A stretch of 64,000 nucleotides of DNA, taken from contig NZ_JAGKSR010000002.1 of NCBI RefSeq assembly GCF_017939615.1, positions 1 to 64,000 of the forward strand. Direction: 5' to 3'. This document shows, piece after piece, positions 19,720 through 30,992 of this stretch (position 1 is the stretch's first letter; every line of letters starts with the position of its first letter). Origin of the DNA: Microbacterium sp. BLY. Its GTDB lineage: Bacteria > Actinomycetota > Actinomycetes > Actinomycetales > Microbacteriaceae. A program made the translations under genes and the position numbers. The notes below the pieces were generated by a model. The model made no database searches, was not told where the DNA came from, and saw nothing but the letters and a program-made list of their open reading frames with translations.

Positions 19720-20474
19720 GCCAAAGCCTCCAGAAGCTGTCGGATCGACTCCTCCGGGCGGTCGCGATGCACCGAGTGGCCGGCACCGGCCACGACCGAG
19801 AGGGAGATGCGGGGGTTGCTCGCGAGCACTTCGTCGGCGAGGGCGCCGGTGAAGATGCTGGAGACGGCGGGGTCGCCGCCGATCACATGGGTGGGGACGG
19901 TGAGGCGGGCCGCGTCGGTGCGGACGTCCCACGGCTGATTCTGTGCACTGGTCTGCTCGACCGCCCAGGCGCTGGCCCGGCGCACCGCGTCCACCTTCAG
20001 CTCCTGGTCCTGCGGGTGCCAGTGCGGGTGCTCCTGGCGGACCGCCTCGAGGCGGTTGTCGGCGAAGGCCCGCTCCTGGCTGCGGCGGACGGCCTCCGCA
20101 TCCCGCCCGACGACGTGGATGGCGGGATCGATGAGGACGAGGCGGCGCGTCCAGTCCGGGGCGGCCGCGGCCGCCACCGTGCCGGCGGCGCCACCGAGCG
20201 AGTGGCCGACCACCGCGTCCCACGGGCCGTCGCCGGAGGGGCGGGCGGCGACGAGATCCGCCGCGTACGCCGCGACGGAGTAGTCGAGCGCGCGCGGGGC
20301 GTCGCCGTGCCCGCGAAGATCGACCGCGGTCGCGTGCCAGCCCGCGACGGCGAGGGCATCGCCGAGGCGCCACATGAGTGCGCCGGAGGAGCCGAGGCCG
20401 TGAACGAGGAGTGCGCGTCGCGGCGCAGCGGGATCGCCCCAGCTCAGGCGGGGGAGGGTGACGGGAGCCGGCAT
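19716..20474 (-). CDS. Alpha/beta-hydrolase
   Basis: 252 aa. The nucleophile elbow is GHSLGG with Ser92. The oxyanion region is LLVHGLGSSG (22-31), the catalytic His is probably in AGAGHSVHRDRPEE near residue 230, and DLRGHGDAP is typical of the family. The substrate is unknown. It is the first gene of a two-gene unit with the acyl-CoA dehydrogenase-like gene. TAGGCT lies exactly 6 nt before the ATG with no RBS, suggesting leaderless transcription. Confidence 0.88.
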   Translation of the reverse strand: MPAPVTLPRLSWGDPAAPRRALLVHGLGSSGALMWRLGDALAVAGWHATAVDLRGHGDAPRALDYSVAAYAADLVAARPSGDGPWDAVVGHSLGGAAGTVAAAAAPDWTRRLVLIDPAIHVVGRDAEAVRRSQERAFADNRLEAVRQEHPHWHPQDQELKVDAVRRASAWAVEQTSAQNQPWDVRTDAARLTVPTHVIGGDPAVSSIFTGALADEVLASNPRISLSVVAGAGHSVHRDRPEESIRQLLEALA

Positions 20475-20513
20475 GGCTCCAGCCTACGACCGGGCCCCGT
20501 CACCGGATGCGGG

Positions 20514-21431
20514 TCAGCGCGCCGGTTCGAGGGGCGGCAGGTCGGCGGCGATGCGGAGCACCCGGGCGGCGGCTTCGTGCCCTGCCGACAGACGGGCCTC
20601 GAGGTCGGCGCCGTCGAGCGTCGCGGCCAGGAACCCCGAGGCGAACGCGTCCCCGGCGCCGACGGGCTCCACCACCTCAACGGTGGGGGCGGCCACGAAC
20701 ACCGGCGTGGCATCGCCCGCGAAGGCCGTGGCCCCGACGTCGCCGTCCTTGACGACGAGCAGGCCGCAGTGCGGGAGATGGGCGCGGATCTCGGTGGCCG
20801 TGGCGGTGCCCCAGATGCGCTCGGCCTCATCGCGTCCGACGAAGGCGATGTCCGCGGCGTCGGCGAGGTGCGCCAGGGTGGTCGCGGCCTCCTCCGGGCT
20901 CCACAGCGCCCGACGGTCGTTCACATCGAACGAGACGACCGCTCCGGCCGCTCGCGCATCCGCGAAGAGCTGGTCGACCATCGCGCGGCAGGTCGCGGAC
21001 AGCGCCGGGGTGATGCCCGTGGTGTGCACGATGCGCACGCCGGCGAGCTGCGCGGGGGAGAGGAAGCCGGGCGCCATACGGGAGGCCGCGGAGCCGCGGC
21101 GGTAGTAGTAGACCGCCGACGACTCGACGCCCGGGTCCTTGAACATGACGCCGGTCGGCGCGTCCGGGTCCTGCTCCGTCCACAGCTCGACCCCGCGCTG
21201 CGCCAGCTCGGCGGCGAGGCGTCGACCGAGGGGGTCGTCGCCGAGCCGGGAGGCCCAGACGGCGCGGTGACCGGCGGCCGCGACGCCGACCGCGACGTTC
21301 GCCTCGGCGCCCGCGTGGGAGATCGTGGCGGTGTCCGCGACCGCGAGGTCGGCGCCGGTCGGCGTGACCAGGGCCATCGACTCGCCGACGCACACGATCG
21401 CAGGGGAGGGGGACGGGACGGTGGGGCTCAT
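20514..21431 (-). CDS. PfkB-family carbohydrate kinase
   Basis: 305 aa ribokinase-fold kinase. The N-terminal VCVGESMALVTPTG and the ATP-site signature EPVGAGDAFASGFLAA (catalytic Asp near residue 255) are clear. ESMALVTP and YYRRGSAASRM resemble 2-keto-3-deoxygluconate kinases, so that substrate is plausible but unproven. The ATG overlaps the stop of the MFS gene (ATGA). Confidence 0.88.
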   Translation of the reverse strand: MSPTVPSPSPAIVCVGESMALVTPTGADLAVADTATISHAGAEANVAVGVAAAGHRAVWASRLGDDPLGRRLAAELAQRGVELWTEQDPDAPTGVMFKDPGVESSAVYYYRRGSAASRMAPGFLSPAQLAGVRIVHTTGITPALSATCRAMVDQLFADARAAGAVVSFDVNDRRALWSPEEAATTLAHLADAADIAFVGRDEAERIWGTATATEIRAHLPHCGLLVVKDGDVGATAFAGDATPVFVAAPTVEVVEPVGAGDAFASGFLAATLDGADLEARLSAGHEAAARVLRIAADLPPLEPAR

Positions 21432-22636
21432 GAGGGGGTGACCGCCAAGGGCTCGGTGTCGGGATGGGGACTGGCGTCGCGGTGACGCAGATCGGGGAAG
21501 GACCGGACGAAGACGATCGACACCAGCAGGCCGACGCCGGCGAAGATGGTCGCGGCCAGGTAGGCGCCGCGCCAGTCGCCGACGTCGACGAGGAAGCCGG
21601 CGACCGCCGATCCGGCCGCGGCGCCGATGAGCTGACCGGTGCCCGCCCAGCCGAAGGCCTCGGCGGTCTCGCTGAACTTGACGCTCGCGGTGGTGATGGC
21701 GAAGAGGACGGCGAGGGCCGGGGCGATGCCGATCCCGGCGAGGATCAGCGTGCCGCCGAGCCAGAAGACGTTGAGCATGACCATCGTCAGGGCGAGTCCG
21801 ACGGTGACGATGAGCAGGCGGCGGGCCATCGCCCAGGGACCGATCGGGATGTGGCCGAAGGCGAGTCCGCCGGCGAGGCTGCCCGCCGAGAAGACCGCCA
21901 GGATGAGGCCGGCCGCGAGACTGCCGTGCTCGAACGTGGCGACGACACCGACCTCGACGGCCGAGCAGGCGCCGATGAGGAGGAAGCCGATGACGGTCGC
22001 CAGCAGCACGGGCGGCTTGACGACGACCTTGCCGAGGGCGTTGCGGCTGCGGGGGATGCGCACCCGGCCGACCTCGGGGGAGAGGATGAACCAGGCTCCG
22101 CCGGCCACGAGCACGACCGCCACGAGGAGCAGGCCCTCCATGGTGCCGACCTGGGTGGAGACGAGGGTGATGACCACCGGCGCCAGCACCCAGATGATCT
22201 CCTGCAGCGAGGCATCCAGCGAGAACAGGGGGGTGAGCTGACCGGCGTTGACCAGCTTCGGGTAGATGGTGCGGACGGCCGCCTGCACGGGCGGCGTGGA
22301 GAGGCCGGCGACCATGCCGAGTGCCATGTAGCCGGGCACGGAGAGCGGCAGCAGTCCGAGGCCCAGGACCGCCAGCACGCAGACGGACAGCGTGAGGGTC
22401 AGCACCCGTCGCATGCCCCAGGCGCCCATCCAGCGACTGGTGATGGGGCCGGCCACGGCCTGGCCGACGCTCGTCGCCGCCAGGACGAGGCCCGCCGATC
22501 CGTACGATCCCGTCTGCTGCTCCACGTGCAGCAGGATCGCCAAGGACATCATCCCGTTGGGGAAGCGCGCGGTGAGCTGGGCGGCGATCATGCGCCCCAC
22601 TCCCGGCGTGCGAAGAAGATCCCGATAGCCCGCCAC
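21428..22636 (-). CDS. Major facilitator superfamily transporter
   Basis: 402 aa with about 12 transmembrane segments; blocks such as [25 protein letters not shown] and [16 protein letters not shown] fit the sugar/drug efflux-type MFS. I chose GTG 22636 because TACCGT lies exactly 6 nt upstream; no RBS is present. The frame is open upstream to 22867 but that part is not membrane-protein-like. It is followed without a gap by a PfkB kinase, and whether the two cooperate is unclear. Confidence 0.87.
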   Translation of the reverse strand: MAGYRDLLRTPGVGRMIAAQLTARFPNGMMSLAILLHVEQQTGSYGSAGLVLAATSVGQAVAGPITSRWMGAWGMRRVLTLTLSVCVLAVLGLGLLPLSVPGYMALGMVAGLSTPPVQAAVRTIYPKLVNAGQLTPLFSLDASLQEIIWVLAPVVITLVSTQVGTMEGLLLVAVVLVAGGAWFILSPEVGRVRIPRSRNALGKVVVKPPVLLATVIGFLLIGACSAVEVGVVATFEHGSLAAGLILAVFSAGSLAGGLAFGHIPIGPWAMARRLLIVTVGLALTMVMLNVFWLGGTLILAGIGIAPALAVLFAITTASVKFSETAEAFGWAGTGQLIGAAAGSAVAGFLVDVGDWRGAYLAATIFAGVGLLVSIVFVRSFPDLRHRDASPHPDTEPLAVTPS

Positions 22637-23013
22637 CAGACAACGGTACCGGGCGCCGGGGACGTGGGTGAGACGGTCCCGCGACCGACACGCCGCGACA
22701 CGCCGAGGACACGCCGGAGGACGAATTCCACAGGCCTGGGGATGTCCGAGGGCCCCCGTATGGTGCCCCCTGTGGATGGATCGCTCCCAGGCTCCTCCCA
22801 GCCGCGATTTCCTGCGGGTCCGTGACCTCGCGGCCGGGGGTCCGCCTGTGGAAGAAACGGTGGACAACCTGTGTTGTATCTGTAGAGAGCGGTGGAAAAA
22901 CTACACGGATGTAACTACTACCCCTTGTGGTCGCACCGAATGTCCGTCCCTATATGTAGTATTGAGATCCCGGCGGAGGTCTGCCGGAGAAACCAGAGAT
23001 TTGAGGGGTTCAG
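22637..23013. other. 377-bp regulatory region upstream of nrdHIEF
   Basis: No gene is visible here. The left part holds three ACACGCCG direct repeats (22688, 22698, 22709) next to the MFS promoter. From 22725 to 22899 there are several TGTGGA-type DnaA-box-like words: the reverse-strand form at 22725-22734, then TGTGGATGG (22771), TGTGGAAGA (22847) and GGTGGACAA (22859). An NrdR-box-like element is at 22947-22962. GAGGGG at 23003-23008 is the nrdH RBS. Confidence 0.6.
22947..22962. promoter_or_regulatory. NrdR-box-like operator of the nrd operon
   Basis: The core CTATATGTAG (22950-22959) matches 9 of 10 core positions of the NrdR box consensus as I remember it (CTATATATAG). A weaker copy, GTATCTGTAG, is at 22876-22885, 74 nt away, about seven helical turns. 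NrdR boxes usually occur in pairs on one helix face. The strong copy overlaps a candidate -10 (TATATG or TAGTAT), as expected for repression when dNTP/ATP is high. Confidence 0.6.
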
Positions 23014-23247
23014 ATGTCGATCACGGTGTACACCAAGCCTTCCTGCGTCCAGTGCAACGCGACCTACCGCGCCCTGGATGCCAAGGGCATCGAGTACGAG
23101 ATCCACGACCTGTCGGAGGACCCGACGGCGCTGGAGCAGGTCAAGGCGCTCGGCTACATGCAGGCGCCCGTCGTCGTCACCGACGAGGACCACTGGTCGG
23201 GCTTCCGTCCCGACAAGATCGACGAGCTCGCGTCGCGCCTGGCGTAG
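23014..23247 (+). CDS. nrdH: NrdH glutaredoxin-like redoxin
   Basis: 77 aa, typical length. The redox motif is Cys11-Val-Gln-Cys14, with the SGFRPDKI C-terminal region of NrdH. It donates electrons to the class Ib ribonucleotide reductase NrdE. ATG 23014 has GAGGGG five bases upstream. It is first in the nrdHIEF operon and sits directly behind the NrdR-box-like site. Confidence 0.97.
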   Translation: MSITVYTKPSCVQCNATYRALDAKGIEYEIHDLSEDPTALEQVKALGYMQAPVVVTDEDHWSGFRPDKIDELASRLA

Positions 23248-23292
23248 TCCGACAGGCTCGCCACCCGGCCCTTCGACAGGCTCAGGAACCCA
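23248..23292. repeat. Dispersed repeat copy between nrdH and nrdI
   Basis: One full copy of the repeat (23268-23292, core CCTTCGACAGGCTCAGG) is preceded by a degenerate partial copy with the word CCGACAGGCTCGCC. Further copies are at 25879-25903 and inside hrpA at 63062-63140. The element fills nearly the whole 56-bp nrdH/nrdI spacer; the nrdI RBS AAGGAGAG follows it immediately. Confidence 0.85.
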
Positions 23293-23303
23293 AGGAGAGA
23301 GCT

Positions 23304-23734
23304 ATGAGCGCCGTCGCGACCGCAGCGCCGCTCCTGATCTACTTCTCGAGCGTGTCGGGTAACACCGCGCGCTTCATCGAGAAGCTCGGGCTTCCCGCCC
23401 GACGCATCCCCCTCCACCGGACCGAAGAGGACCTCGTCGTCGACGAGCCCTTCGTGCTGGTCACCCCCACCTACGGCGGGGGCGTCGGGCGCGGGGTCGA
23501 GAAGGGGGCCGTGCCCAAGCAGGTGATCCGGTTCCTCAACGACGAGCGCAACCGGCGCCACATCCGCGGGGTCATCTCCGCGGGCAACACCAACTTCGGC
23601 GACGCGTTCTGCCTCGCCGGCGACATCATCAGCCGCAAGTGTCACGTGCCTCACTTGTATCGGCTCGAGATCTTCGGCACACAGGACGACGTGGATCGCG
23701 TGAGCGACGGATTGGAACGACGGTGGAATCTTCA

Positions 23735-23738
<4 letters not shown>
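23304..23738 (+). CDS. nrdI: NrdI flavodoxin-like protein
   Basis: 144 aa flavodoxin. The FMN phosphate-binding loop is [15 protein letters not shown] (about residues 13-27), followed by VTPTYGGG. NrdI supplies oxidant for assembling the Mn(III)2-tyrosyl radical cofactor in NrdF. ATG 23304 is preceded by AAGGAGAG. The stop overlaps the nrdE GTG start (GTGA). The open frame runs upstream through nrdH-region sequence but has no NrdI homology there. Confidence 0.96.
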
Positions 23739-26924
<3,186 letters not shown>

Positions 26925-26953
26925 GCACCCCGTCCGCACCACGCGGACGCCGA

Positions 26954-26992
26954 GGCCCTCGGGGCCGCTCCTCGAGAGCGGTGCCGGGGGCC
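26954..26992 (+). terminator. Probable nrd operon terminator hairpin
   Basis: A 17-bp imperfect stem (14 of 17 paired) with loop CTCGA begins 30 bp after the nrdF stop. It has no T-run but is followed by TTCGTCTCGT. The position fits the operon end. Confidence 0.6.
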
Positions 26993-27072
26993 TTCGTCTC
27001 GTCACCGCAGGAGCGTGATGCGCGGGGTGTCACTCCTCGCGTCCGGACCGCTCCGGGTCGTAGAGTCGTGGG

Positions 27073-27384
27073 ATGGGAACCATGCAGTACGGCTCCGGCA
27101 GCGAGATCCAGATCGAGGACCGCGCCCTGGCCCATCTGAAGGTCGCGATCGCGACGAAACTCCGCCGGAACGAGAGCTTCACACTGTCCTGGAAACACCC
27201 CGAGGGCGACGTCCCCGGTCGGTCGACCATCTGGCTGCATCCGTCGATCCCGCTGCGGTTCACCTTCGCCGAGCCGGAGCCGCCGGAGCTCAACGTGAAG
27301 TGGATCCAGGCGCTCATGGTCGAGGCGAGCTCGTCCGGCGGCATCAGCATCGTCGACGAGGTCGTCGACGGTCCCGCCGACTGA
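27073..27384 (+). CDS. DUF7882 family small protein
   Basis: 103 aa. The pattern YGSGSEIQIEDRALAHLKVAIATKLRRNESF, WKHPEGD, IWLHPSIPLRFTF and WIQALMVEAS is that of short Microbacteriaceae proteins often mislabelled ATP-dependent DNA ligase; no ligase motif is present. The function is unknown. TAGAGT lies exactly 6 nt before ATG and no RBS is visible, so it is probably leaderless and monocistronic. Confidence 0.85.
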   Translation: MGTMQYGSGSEIQIEDRALAHLKVAIATKLRRNESFTLSWKHPEGDVPGRSTIWLHPSIPLRFTFAEPEPPELNVKWIQALMVEASSSGGISIVDEVVDGPAD

Positions 27385-27425
27385 CCTCGCGGACTCATCG
27401 GCCGGGCGGTTCGGTCGCACGCGTA

Positions 27426-27456
27426 CTGCCGCGAGCATCGTCGATGCTCGCGGCAG
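27426..27456. terminator. Near-perfect hairpin between convergent genes
   Basis: CTGCCGCGAGCATCG (27426-27440) and its exact reverse complement (27442-27456) are separated by a single T, so the real loop uses a few stem bases. It lies between the DUF7882 gene and the M23 peptidase gene and should stop both. Confidence 0.85.
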
Positions 27457-27469
27457 CGCACCGGCGTGG

Positions 27470-28462
27470 CTAGAGAGCGCCGAAGTTGAGGCTCATCTTG
27501 GCGACGCTCGTCTGATTCACTCCGCCCTGGGGGCAACGAGCGGCGACGAACAGGTGGTTCCCCGCCGGCACCGGGATCATCGTGCTGAACTCCACGGACG
27601 CCTCGCCCCCGACCACCCCGGGGAAGGTCGCGCTGAACCCGCCGGAGTACACGTTCGTCGTGGCATTGAGCAGGTAGTACTGGAGCATCAGCGTCTTGTC
27701 CGGCGTCAGGCCGGTGAATGATGCGTGGGTGGTGATCAGATACAGCCCGTTGCCGCCGGCTCCGGCTGCCATGTCGAAAACGCCGTTCGAGAAGTACAGA
27801 CGGGTGTTGGCGCTCGTGCCAATCGGGACGGTGTAGGTGCCTTGATGGCGGTGGTAGACGGGCACAGGGTCCTCCGGGGTCGTAGTGGGTTCGCCGACAT
27901 ACTTCTCGAAATCGACGGTGTTCGTGAATCCTTGCTGGGTGGGCGTCCCGCCGATCCAGAGCGAGACGTGGACATGCGGGCCGTAGCCGTTCTCCTTGCC
28001 GAAGCCGGATGCCCCCGAGTAAGCGATGACTTGCCCCCGGGTGACACGAGTGCCGATAGCCACGGCGCTCGACTGCAGATGCAGGTATCGGAGGTAGTTG
28101 CCGTCGTCGCCACGAAGGGCGAGGAATCGCCCCGTCGCTGTCGACGTCGTGTCCTTGCGATCCACGATGATGCCATCGGTCGCTGCGCGGACCGGCGTCC
28201 CCTTGGTCACCGAGTAGTCGGTGCCCGGCTCACCGGACGGCGGGTTGCGGTTGCGATGTCCCTGCCAGGAGTCCGAGATGGGAACCGCACCGCACGGCCG
28301 AAGGTAGGTGCCTGCGGCGGCGGCCCTCTGGGCGGAGGTGAGAAAGCTCAGTCCGAGAGCGGCCGCTCCGAGGGACACCCCCGATGCGACGAGGACGGAG
28401 CGGCGTGTGAAGGAAGCCGGAGGGAGAGCAACGCCCGCCTGATCATGTTCGGTCTCGCACAT
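27470..28462 (-). CDS. Secreted M23-family metallopeptidase-like protein
   Basis: 330 aa. A Tat-type signal starts TRRSVLVASG (residues 19-28) and ends near AAAA at 47-50. The LytM/M23 domain (about 55-185) shows GTDYSVTKGTPVRA with Asp82 and HVHVS with His163/His165, plus YLHLQ His128. The usual first metal His (H-x-x-x-D) is Glu78 here, so the metal site may be altered. A C-terminal beta-rich domain (about 200-330) is unrecognised. The start overlaps the stop of the upstream lipoprotein gene by one base. Confidence 0.8.
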   Translation of the reverse strand: MCETEHDQAGVALPPASFTRRSVLVASGVSLGAAALGLSFLTSAQRAAAAGTYLRPCGAVPISDSWQGHRNRNPPSGEPGTDYSVTKGTPVRAATDGIIVDRKDTTSTATGRFLALRGDDGNYLRYLHLQSSAVAIGTRVTRGQVIAYSGASGFGKENGYGPHVHVSLWIGGTPTQQGFTNTVDFEKYVGEPTTTPEDPVPVYHRHQGTYTVPIGTSANTRLYFSNGVFDMAAGAGGNGLYLITTHASFTGLTPDKTLMLQYYLLNATTNVYSGGFSATFPGVVGGEASVEFSTMIPVPAGNHLFVAARCPQGGVNQTSVAKMSLNFGAL

Positions 28463-28887
28463 CACTCGGTACCGCCCTCGTTCTCGCCGCGGATCAGGTT
28501 CGCGATCTGCTCCTCCGGCAACGGCTCCAGGGATGCGGTGGACATCTCGATCTCGACGGCCTCCGGCGTTCCGCCGATGGTGCACTGTGCTTCGGCATCG
28601 TGGCCAGACGTGCGAGCCGGCACGAGGACCAACCATTCGGGCGCCACCGTGCGTTCTTCGATGCGAACGGACGAGCTGTCGAATTCGACATCAGCAGGGA
28701 ACGCCGAGGCCGTCGCATCGATGCAGGCCTTCGCAAGGTCAGCGGCCGAGAAGCTCGTGTCCTCCTCGGATGACGAGGTCGGGGCGGTGCCTCCAGGCGC
28801 GGCTGCTGCTGCGCATCCGGCGAGCAGCAGTCCTCCGGTGACGGCGAGGGTGGCGAACGAAGCGCGGACGATGCGAGGGGGACTCAT
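28462..28887 (-). CDS. Small lipoprotein of unknown function
   Basis: 141 aa. The signal peptide ends with lipobox LLLAGCAAA (Cys at about 25), followed by a Ser/Glu-rich linker. The mature part has one further Cys (ACIDATAS) and one in AQCTIGG, which could pair. No family is recognised. It is first in a two-gene unit with the M23-like gene, so a cell-envelope role is possible. TACGGT lies 7 nt before the ATG. Confidence 0.75.
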   Translation of the reverse strand: MSPPRIVRASFATLAVTGGLLLAGCAAAAAPGGTAPTSSSEEDTSFSAADLAKACIDATASAFPADVEFDSSSVRIEERTVAPEWLVLVPARTSGHDAEAQCTIGGTPEAVEIEMSTASLEPLPEEQIANLIRGENEGGTE

Positions 28888-28997
28888 GCCTCACACCGTA
28901 GGGCGCGCCCTCCCGTCCGCGCTGTCCCCTCTTCGGCCTACAGACCCCGCCCGGTCACCCCGATACGCTGCCGTGGAGTGTGCCTTGCGGTCGCGCG

Positions 28998-29609
28998 CTA
29001 CTCGGCGGGGTACGCCTGTGCGGTGAGCTGCCGGGCGAGGTGCGCCGCGTTGCGGGACGCCGTCGCGATGGCGGAGCTCACGGCCTCCGGGGTCTCGTCG
29101 AGGTCCTTGTAGTCGACGGTCTGCATGGCCTCGCCGTTCCAGTAGACCGACGTCTGCGCGGGGATCGTGTACCCGATGTCGTTGAGCGCCTGGAAGAGGA
29201 TCGCGGAGATGTGGTGCGCGCCGTCCTCGTTGCCGAGGACGCCGGCGATCGCGACCTTGTCGAAGAGGATCGGGCGTCCCTGCTCATCCGTCTCGCTGAG
29301 CTCGGCGTCGAGGCGTTCGAGCACCCGCTGGGCGACGCTCGAGTGCTGTCCCATCCAGGTGGGTGTGACCAACACGAGGATGTCGGCGTCGAGCACCCGC
29401 TGGCGCAGGGTCGGCCACTGGTCGCCGCCGCCCATGTCCTTCTCGACGCCGGGGCGGATGTCGAAGTCCACGGCGCGGACGAGGTCACCCGTCACCCCGT
29501 GCTCGCCGAGGGCGTCGAGGAGCTGGCGTGCGAGGAGATCCGAGCTCGACGACGCGGGGGAGGGCTTGAGCGTGCAGGAGATCGCGAGGGCGGTGAGGGA
29601 GGTGTCCAT
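28998..29609 (-). CDS. NAD(P)H-dependent FMN reductase / flavodoxin-like oxidoreductase
   Basis: 203 aa flavodoxin-fold protein. The N-terminal ISCTLKPSPASSSSDLLARQ is the FMN phosphate loop of the NADPH-dependent FMN reductase family; VTPTWMGQHSSVAQRVLERLD and VLGNEDGAHHISAILFQAL are also typical. It probably reduces quinones or free FMN in the cytoplasm. It is monocistronic, and TGGAGT lies 6 nt before the ATG. Confidence 0.85.
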   Translation of the reverse strand: MDTSLTALAISCTLKPSPASSSSDLLARQLLDALGEHGVTGDLVRAVDFDIRPGVEKDMGGGDQWPTLRQRVLDADILVLVTPTWMGQHSSVAQRVLERLDAELSETDEQGRPILFDKVAIAGVLGNEDGAHHISAILFQALNDIGYTIPAQTSVYWNGEAMQTVDYKDLDETPEAVSSAIATASRNAAHLARQLTAQAYPAE

Positions 29610-29697
29610 ACCCCGACTCCACCAGAGATTCGGGCGGCGGCACAGGGCCTTTCCGGGTCCGGGCTATCCTGGTAGAGCACCGACGACAGGAGATCCC

Positions 29698-29904
29698 GTG
29701 ATCCTCAGCTTCCTCTTCTTCATGATCATGTTCCTCGGAGGCTTCTGGCTGCTGGGCATCGCCCACGAGATGCCGGACACGCTCGCCGCGCTCACGTTCG
29801 TCGGCGGCATCCTGCTCGTCTCGCTGGCCCTCGGGTTCGCGATGCGCCAGCGCGGTTCCGCCACCCGCCGCTCCAAGAACTGGACCGGCAGCCCGACCGA
29901 GTGA
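29698..29904 (+). CDS. Small membrane protein
   Basis: 68 aa with two predicted transmembrane helices (LFFMIMFLGGFWLLGIA and LTFVGGILLVSLALGFAM) and a basic C-terminal tail RQRGSATRRSKNW. GTG 29698 is preceded by ACAGGAGA. The family is not recognised. It is single-gene and convergent with the GNAT gene. Confidence 0.75.
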   Translation: MILSFLFFMIMFLGGFWLLGIAHEMPDTLAALTFVGGILLVSLALGFAMRQRGSATRRSKNWTGSPTE

Positions 29905-29910
29905 CGGCCG

Positions 29911-29931
29911 GCGCGGGGAGTCTCCCCGCGC
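29911..29931. terminator. Bidirectional terminator hairpin
   Basis: Perfect 9-bp stem GCGCGGGGA / TCCCCGCGC with loop GTC, lying in the 27-bp gap between two convergent genes. Confidence 0.8.
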
Positions 29932-30534
29932 TCACCGTCGACGGGCGAGCCGCGCTTCGAGGTTCGCCCGCACCGCCGGCCACTCCGGCTCGATGATGGA
30001 GTACTCCACGCTGTCGCGGAGGGCGCCGTTGCGGTAGCGGCTCATCGCCCGCATCACCCCGTCCTGCTTCGCGCCGAGGCGTTCGATCGCTGCGCGGGAC
30101 TGGAAGTTCACCCACTGGGTCGTCAGCCCGACCCGGAACACCCCCAGCGTCTCGAACGCGTGGCGGAGCAGCAGCAGCTTCGACTCCGCGTTGGTCCCCG
30201 TGCCGTGCGCGGACGGACGGTTCCAGGTGTACCCGATGTGCAGGCGCGGGACGTCGGCGACGATGTCGTAGTACGACGTGAGGCCAAGCACGCGCCCGTC
30301 GGCGTCGAAGGCCGTGAACGGCACCATCTCGCCCGTGGCGACGAGACCCAGGCGGCGGTCCACCTCGGCGGCGACGCCATCCGGCGCCGGTACCGAGGTG
30401 TACCACGCGTTCTTCCAGAGATCGCCTTCGGAGACGGCGTCGACGAGGCCGTCGGCGTGCGACCGGTCGAGCGGGCGGAGCTCGACGAGCGCGCCGGTGA
30501 GGGTGACGGGTGCGGGGGCGACGAGGAAGGCCAT
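29932..30534 (-). CDS. GNAT-family N-acetyltransferase
   Basis: 200 aa. The order VELRPLDRSHADGLVDAV, LGLTSYYDI, IGYTWNRPSAHGTGTNAESKLLLLRHAFE and TQWVNFQSRAAIERLGAKQDG is that of RimJ/RimL-type acetyltransferases (Acetyltransf_3). The acetyl-CoA-binding turn R/Q-xxGxG/A appears as SAHGTGTNAE. The substrate is unknown. I chose ATG 30534; the frame is open upstream but that part is not homologous. Confidence 0.87.
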   Translation of the reverse strand: MAFLVAPAPVTLTGALVELRPLDRSHADGLVDAVSEGDLWKNAWYTSVPAPDGVAAEVDRRLGLVATGEMVPFTAFDADGRVLGLTSYYDIVADVPRLHIGYTWNRPSAHGTGTNAESKLLLLRHAFETLGVFRVGLTTQWVNFQSRAAIERLGAKQDGVMRAMSRYRNGALRDSVEYSIIEPEWPAVRANLEARLARRR

Positions 30535-30572
30535 GAGGTCATTCAACCAGCGTCGGCGGCCGGCTCCGCCCG

Positions 30573-30968
30573 TCAGGCGGCCGACGCGGGCCCGCGCTGC
30601 CGGAGCAGCAGGCGCTGGAAGGCGAGGACGACCTCGATCGTCACGTCCAGCTCGAAGGCGATGCTGGGTGGATGCGGTCCGCGCAGCTGCTCCGCTGCGG
30701 CGTAGGCCGTCGGGGTGATCAGCCGCGCGGCGGCCCACTCGTCCGCCTGTCGCTCCTGGCGCGCCCGCAGCGCGGCCTCCCGCGTGGGCTGGTGGCCGAG
30801 GTGCGCGTGGCCCAGCTCATGGGCGAGGATGCTGCGGGTGGTGCGCCTGCTCATCCCCGGGGCGAGCCGGATCGTGCGGGTGACGGGCTGGAAGCCCCCG
30901 GGCGTCGGCCCACCGCGTTCGACGATGCGGATCCCGAGGTCGTCGGCGAGACGGAGGAGCTGCTGCAT
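30573..30968 (-). CDS. ImmA/IrrE-family metallo-endopeptidase
   Basis: 131 aa. The zinc motif is HELGH (His50, Glu51, His54), with a downstream ERQADEWAAARLI helix supplying further ligand positions. Relatives (ImmA, IrrE) cleave a partner XRE-family repressor to switch on genes. The XRE-type gene 24 bp upstream on the same strand is the obvious partner. The N-terminal part is short, so it is a minimal protease domain. Confidence 0.85.
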   Translation of the reverse strand: MQQLLRLADDLGIRIVERGGPTPGGFQPVTRTIRLAPGMSRRTTRSILAHELGHAHLGHQPTREAALRARQERQADEWAAARLITPTAYAAAEQLRGPHPPSIAFELDVTIEVVLAFQRLLLRQRGPASAA

Positions 30969-30992
30969 GGGCCTCCGTCCGGTCGCTGTCGT

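Noticed and set aside
22688..22716. Three ACACGCCG direct repeats upstream of the MFS gene as operators
   Set aside because: Spacing is 10 and 11 nt, but the word is short, GC-rich and compatible with chance in this base composition. I list it only in the intergenic description.
27073..27384. ATP-dependent DNA ligase annotation for the 103-aa protein
   Set aside because: The protein lacks the KxDG nucleotidyl-transfer motif and is far too short; the name is a common database mislabel for DUF7882.
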